Assembly (NCBI GenBank): GCA_963807225.1
Contig: CAWEAD010000005.1
Span: 682,001-746,000 of the forward strand
Source of the DNA: JAGVGT01 sp963807225
GTDB taxonomy: Bacteria > Desulfobacterota > Desulfobulbia > Desulfobulbales > JAGXFP01
Length of the DNA stretch: 64,000 nt
Direction: 5' to 3'
A model generated the notes under the pieces. That model made no database searches, was not told the DNA's origin, and was given only the letters and a program-made list of their open reading frames with translations. The translations under genes and the position numbers were made by a program. This document shows, piece by piece, positions 61,044-64,000 of the stretch (the stretch's first letter is position 1; every line of letters begins with the position of its first letter).

Positions 61044-61322
61044 ATGAACAAATCGCAACTGATCGAGGCCCTGGCGCAGGAAATCAATCTCCCGCTCCGG
61101 GAAGTAAGCCCCATAACCGATACCATACTTGGTACGATGGTAGAGGCCCTGGCCGCCGGGGACAGTATTGAAATCCGCGGATTCGGCAGCTTCGTGGTCA
61201 AGGAGTACGACTCGTACACCGGGCGTAACCCCAAGACCGGCGACAGCATCAAGGTGCCCCCTAAAAAACTGCCATTTTTCAAGGTGGGAAAGGATTTGAA
61301 AGAGAAAGTCAATAAAACGTGA
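61044..61322 (+). CDS. HU/IHF-family DNA-binding protein
   Basis: A 92-residue histone-like protein: MNKSQLIEALAQEINLPLRE, the core IEIRGFGSFVVKEYDSYTG and the DNA-intercalating arm tip RNPKTG. HU and IHF subunits cannot be cleanly separated here; the arm and tail resemble IHF-like proteins of delta-type bacteria. The ATG at 61044 follows GGAAGGAGAA; the open frame upstream is a leader without similarity. Confidence 0.93.
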   Translation: MNKSQLIEALAQEINLPLREVSPITDTILGTMVEALAAGDSIEIRGFGSFVVKEYDSYTGRNPKTGDSIKVPPKKLPFFKVGKDLKEKVNKT

Positions 61323-61353
61323 ATTAACTTTTCGTTTTATTTTTCTCCGCGGG

Positions 61354-62700
61354 TCAAGCTTCAGGGTCGACGATCTCTCCTATCAGATCATAGTGGTGCG
61401 CCTCGGTGATGCGCACATCGACTATGTCCCCCGCCTCGCAATTACCGGAGGTGATGTACACTACTCCGTCAATTTCCGGGGCCTGGAAACGGGTGCGCCC
61501 TTCCAGCAGCAAGTCGCTCTCGCGGCTCAGCCCTTCCACCAACACCGGCTGGATCGAACCAACTTGACGTTGGTTTACGCTTAGGGAAATCCCGGCCTGC
61601 AACGCCATCAACCGCTCCCGACGAGTTATTTTATCCTCTTCCGAACAATGCTCCGGTAGATTGGCCGCCTCGCACTCCTCTTCATTGGAATAACAGAATA
61701 TCCCGACATTGTTGAGTTGTTGCGCCGTCATGAAATTGGCCAGTTCAGCTACATCCGCCTCGGTTTCGCCGGGAAAACCAACCATAAAGGTGGTCCGGAT
61801 GGCAGCCTGGGGCACCAGGGCGCGGATCCGGGCCAGTAGTTCTTCCACGCTTTTCCTCTGGTAGGGGCGATTCATGGCCTTGAGGATCCGGTCACTGACG
61901 TGTTGCAGGGGAATATCAAAATAGGGCAGTAATCGGGGTTGCTCGGCCACCAGATGCAAAAGTTCATCGTTGAGTCGCATGGGGTAGAGATAAAGCAGCC
62001 GCAACCAGGGGATTGAGGTTTCCCGGAGCAGAGCCCGGAGCAAGTCAGACAGTCTTTCCCGTTCGGGTCCCAGATCGAGACCGTAGGCGGTAAGATCCTG
62101 GGCCACCAGGGTCAGTTCCCTGGTGCCGCCCGCCTCCAGTTGTTGCGCTTCCCGGACCAGGTCTTCGAGATCCCGACTGCGCAAGGGACCGCGCAAGCTC
62201 GGGATCAGGCAGTAGGAACAACGGTTGGAACAACCCTCGGTGATCTTCAGGTAAGAACGGAAGGCGGGGGTAGAGATGAGCCGGGGCGTTTGAAAATCCA
62301 TCAGATAGGCCGGTGGAGCCGAGTCACAAACCAATTCAGACTCCTCACCCAGGGCGGCCAGTTTTGCCGCCACCCCGGCAATCTCATCCACCCCGAGAAA
62401 AAGATCGACCTCGGGCAACTCCACGCGCAGCCGCTCGCCGTAGCGTTGCACCATGCAGCCGGCCACCACCAGTTTGCAGCCGGGTTTTTCCTGCTTAACT
62501 GCACCCAGGGCCAGAATGGCGTCAATCCCTTCCTCAACGGCCGGAGTGATGAATCCGCAGGTGTTGACCAGCAGGATATCGGCCTGGTCGGGGCTATCTA
62601 CCCCTTCGTAGCCGGCGGCCCGTAAGGTGCCGCTGATCACTTCCGAATCCACCAGATTCTTGGGACAACCCAGGCTCTGGATAAAAACTTTCTTGCCCAT
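61354..62700 (-). CDS. rimO: Ribosomal protein S12 methylthiotransferase RimO
   Basis: A 448-residue radical-SAM enzyme. It has the UPF0004 N-terminal cluster ligands (SLGCPKNLVDSE, NTCGF, VVAGCMVQR), the radical-SAM motif EGCSNRCSYCLIP and a C-terminal TRAM domain (GDIVDVRITEAHHYDLIGEI). It attaches a methylthio group to an aspartate of ribosomal protein S12. RimO is favoured over MiaB because of the MGKKVFIQSLGCPKN start and the short TRAM end. Confidence 0.94.
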   Translation of the reverse strand: MGKKVFIQSLGCPKNLVDSEVISGTLRAAGYEGVDSPDQADILLVNTCGFITPAVEEGIDAILALGAVKQEKPGCKLVVAGCMVQRYGERLRVELPEVDLFLGVDEIAGVAAKLAALGEESELVCDSAPPAYLMDFQTPRLISTPAFRSYLKITEGCSNRCSYCLIPSLRGPLRSRDLEDLVREAQQLEAGGTRELTLVAQDLTAYGLDLGPERERLSDLLRALLRETSIPWLRLLYLYPMRLNDELLHLVAEQPRLLPYFDIPLQHVSDRILKAMNRPYQRKSVEELLARIRALVPQAAIRTTFMVGFPGETEADVAELANFMTAQQLNNVGIFCYSNEEECEAANLPEHCSEEDKITRRERLMALQAGISLSVNQRQVGSIQPVLVEGLSRESDLLLEGRTRFQAPEIDGVVYITSGNCEAGDIVDVRITEAHHYDLIGEIVDPEA

Positions 62701-62705
62701 AGCAC

Positions 62706-63449
62706 TTACCCGTTAAATTTTCGCAGCCAATCAAAAAGGGCATCGAGCACTGCCCGACTTTTCTGTTTAAAAGGCGGCTGCTGAAATCCGGGGCGCCAGC
62801 CGCCACCCCAGAGTTCATCGGAAATGATCAGCATCGCGCCCAACTCAATCCCCCGAAAAGCGGCAACCGCGGCCAGAGCGGTGAATTCCATTTCCACCGC
62901 CAAGGCGCCCAAGGTGGCGTACTTTTCCACCTTGCTCCGACTTTCCCGGTAGGGGGCATCTGTGCTCCACACTGCACCCTCGCGAAATTCACACCTTTCA
63001 GCCACCAGAAAGCTCTGGAGGTGCCGGCGCCAGCCAAGGCTGTTCTTGCTTTCAACGGCAGCCGGATAATGCTGGGAAGTACCCTCTTCGGAAAAGCCGG
63101 TGATGGGCAGCAGGATATCTCCCACGTTCACTCCCGCTACCAATGCCCCGCACCAACCCCAGACCACGACCCTTCGACAGCCCAGTGCGATCAATTTTTC
63201 CAGGGTCATGACCGCCATCGGGGCGCCCACTGCCGGACCGGCCACGAACATGGCCTGTCGATCTTCACCTGCCGGGAGAATCTGAAGATTACTGTTAAAG
63301 AGGAACTGCCGCCGGCCGGCGCTCTCCTTAGCCTTTTTAACAAGGTAGAGGGCATCGCCGGGGTTGAGGCAAATGATACCGGTGGCCGGAATCTCCGGCT
63401 CACCTTTACCCCGGCAGGGATTGATGATAATTTCGTCCCGATCGGTCAT
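62706..63449 (-). CDS. Nucleoside phosphorylase-I family protein
   Basis: A 247-residue purine/uridine phosphorylase-type protein. VVWGWCGALVAGVNVGDILL is the phosphate-binding region, and VEMEFTALAAVAAFRGIELG the ribose-binding glutamate motif (MEFTA). It could be a purine nucleoside phosphorylase, a 5'-methylthioadenosine/S-adenosylhomocysteine nucleosidase-like enzyme, or futalosine hydrolase-like. The ATG at 63447-63449 follows GGCGGAG; the extra upstream frame crosses the atpE terminator and is not coding. It is read after a terminator, so it probably has its own or read-through transcription. Confidence 0.85.
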   Translation of the reverse strand: MTDRDEIIINPCRGKGEPEIPATGIICLNPGDALYLVKKAKESAGRRQFLFNSNLQILPAGEDRQAMFVAGPAVGAPMAVMTLEKLIALGCRRVVVWGWCGALVAGVNVGDILLPITGFSEEGTSQHYPAAVESKNSLGWRRHLQSFLVAERCEFREGAVWSTDAPYRESRSKVEKYATLGALAVEMEFTALAAVAAFRGIELGAMLIISDELWGGGWRPGFQQPPFKQKSRAVLDALFDWLRKFNG

Positions 63450-63461
63450 GACTCCGCCAAT

Positions 63462-63493
63462 AAAAAAAGGCTGCAGGATAAACCTGCAGCCTT
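63462..63493 (-). terminator. Rho-independent terminator of atpE
   Basis: On the minus strand AAGGCTGCAGG and CCTGCAGCCTT form an 11-bp stem with loop TTTAT, followed by seven T. It lies about 31 bases after the atpE stop. Confidence 0.92.
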
Positions 63494-63523
63494 CATTAAA
63501 CCAGCTTTGCTGGATTCTGCCAA

Positions 63524-63862
63524 TTACCCAAGCAGCGGGTTGGCGAACAGCAGGATCAGGGAGATAACCAGACCGTAAATGGTCAGAGACTCGATCAACG
63601 CCAGACCGATGATCATGGTCACGGTGATTTTGCCGGAGGCTTCGGGATTGCGGGCAATACCCGAGCAAGCGCCGCCGATGCCGGAACCCATACCGATACC
63701 GCAACCAAGGGCGGCAACGCCGACCGAAAGAGCGGCGGCCAGACAGATCAGGGCCAGATTGGCGCCACCGGCGGCGGAACCACCTTCACTGGCCAGGGCC
63801 ATGGTGGAGGCGGCCAACACCAGCAGAACAGACAACAGAGAGCTTACGGTGAACTTCTTCAT
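63524..63862 (-). CDS. atpE: ATP synthase F0 subunit c with leader-like N-terminus
   Basis: A 112-residue c subunit. The first 25 residues (KKFTVSSLLSVLLVLAASTM) look like a signal peptide ending near ALA, an extension seen in several Desulfobacterota-type c subunits. The two membrane helices follow, with glycine-rich GIGMGSGIGGACSGIARNPE and the carboxylate glutamate in LALIESLTIYGLV. The glutamine of Na+-binding c subunits (GIGQG) is a methionine here, so proton coupling is more likely. The ATG at 63860-63862 has AAGGAG 9 nt upstream. Confidence 0.94.
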   Translation of the reverse strand: MKKFTVSSLLSVLLVLAASTMALASEGGSAAGGANLALICLAAALSVGVAALGCGIGMGSGIGGACSGIARNPEASGKITVTMIIGLALIESLTIYGLVISLILLFANPLLG

Positions 63863-63929
63863 GGTTTGATACTCCTTTGCGATAGAATTGATATTTGGCC
63901 TTCTTTCTAAAATTATTGCGTGGTTTGGA

Positions 63930-64000
63930 TCAGTGAGCATGCTCCATGGAGGCTGAGAAATAGAGGATCGAGAGGAGCACGAAAACCAGGGCCTGGACGA
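63930..64000 (-). CDS. atpB: ATP synthase F0 subunit a (partial, C-terminal 23 residues)
   Basis: The frame enters from the right edge and ends at TGA (63930-63932). The visible part, VQALVFVLLSILYFSASMEH and AH, is the conserved last helix of subunit a (VQA-F-L-YF). It forms the proton path with the c ring and lies directly upstream of atpE, as in most F0 operons. Confidence 0.92.
   Translation of the reverse strand, partial: VQALVFVLLSILYFSASMEHAH

Noticed and set aside
62706..63704. Longer version of the nucleoside phosphorylase starting at 63704
   Set aside because: The extra 85 codons read through the atpE terminator and antisense-like atpE sequence; the ATG at 63449 has a proper ribosome site.

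Overview
The window reads as chromosomal DNA of an anaerobic, GC-rich Gram-negative bacterium, most likely a member of the Desulfobacterota (former Deltaproteobacteria). The clues are an indolepyruvate:ferredoxin oxidoreductase / phenylacetate-CoA ligase / branched-chain-type ABC transporter cluster, anaerobic-type cobalamin salvage genes without oxygen-dependent partners, many PilZ, Roadblock and sigma-54 regulators, a UbiD decarboxylase, and an ATP synthase c subunit with a leader-like N-terminus. The genus cannot be fixed from this sequence alone.

Layout. 1-10.7 kb (minus strand): iorA-iorB-paaK-ACT-livK-livH-livM-livG-livF-paaK(partial), an uptake and CoA-activation/oxidation module for aromatic or branched-chain amino acid derivatives. 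10.9-19.7 kb (minus): cobS, then a patch of small accessory genes (stand-alone Lrp-type domain, cupin, VOC, PilZ, small membrane proteins, a membrane protein with ankyrin repeats), then cobT-cobU-cobC behind a cobalamin riboswitch with a terminator. 19.7-23.7 kb: a membrane polyferredoxin (plus), a tiny His-rich zinc-ribbon protein, gluQ and ettA (minus). 24.0-27.5 kb: a signalling island (cNMP-binding/PilZ protein, receiver-DUF4388-Roadblock protein, decayed histidine kinase, stand-alone Roadblock protein). 27.7-34.4 kb (plus): KDPG aldolase-like, HMGL-like aldolase, secreted protein, CHASE2 adenylate cyclase, SlyX, SF2 helicase. 34.5-43.4 kb (minus): large internally duplicated lipoprotein, Cys-rich PAS-like protein, NtrC-type regulator with its membrane kinase, outer-membrane barrel, S4 protein. 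43.5-47.1 kb (plus): hydrolase, hrpB, small protein. 47.2-57.5 kb (minus): tRNA-Arg, bioA, hpt, the classic rpmH-rnpA-yidD-yidC-jag-mnmE run, hemA, ccsA-like, sirohaem synthase N-domain. 57.7-61.3 kb (plus): yjbQ, small protein, ubiD, pseudouridine synthase, HU/IHF. 61.3-64 kb (minus): rimO, nucleoside phosphorylase, atpE, end of atpB.

The most unusual signal is a family of roughly 75-120 bp palindromic elements at 1638-1739, 3591-3701, 6572-6681, 6798-6898, about 18060-18190 and 28357-28487, with a diverged relative near 16795-16870. The centres are similar between copies. The outer arms (up to 17 bp, perfect) differ completely from copy to copy yet stay complementary within a copy. Five of the six clear copies lie directly at the 3' end of a gene; one shares two bases of the livH stop codon and another supplies the last residues and stop of cobU. 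This suggests a mobile or self-templating element that adopts its arms from the target site. A second, weaker candidate is an integron-cassette-like arrangement (two attC-like sites) in the AT-richer patch at 14.2-16.6 kb.
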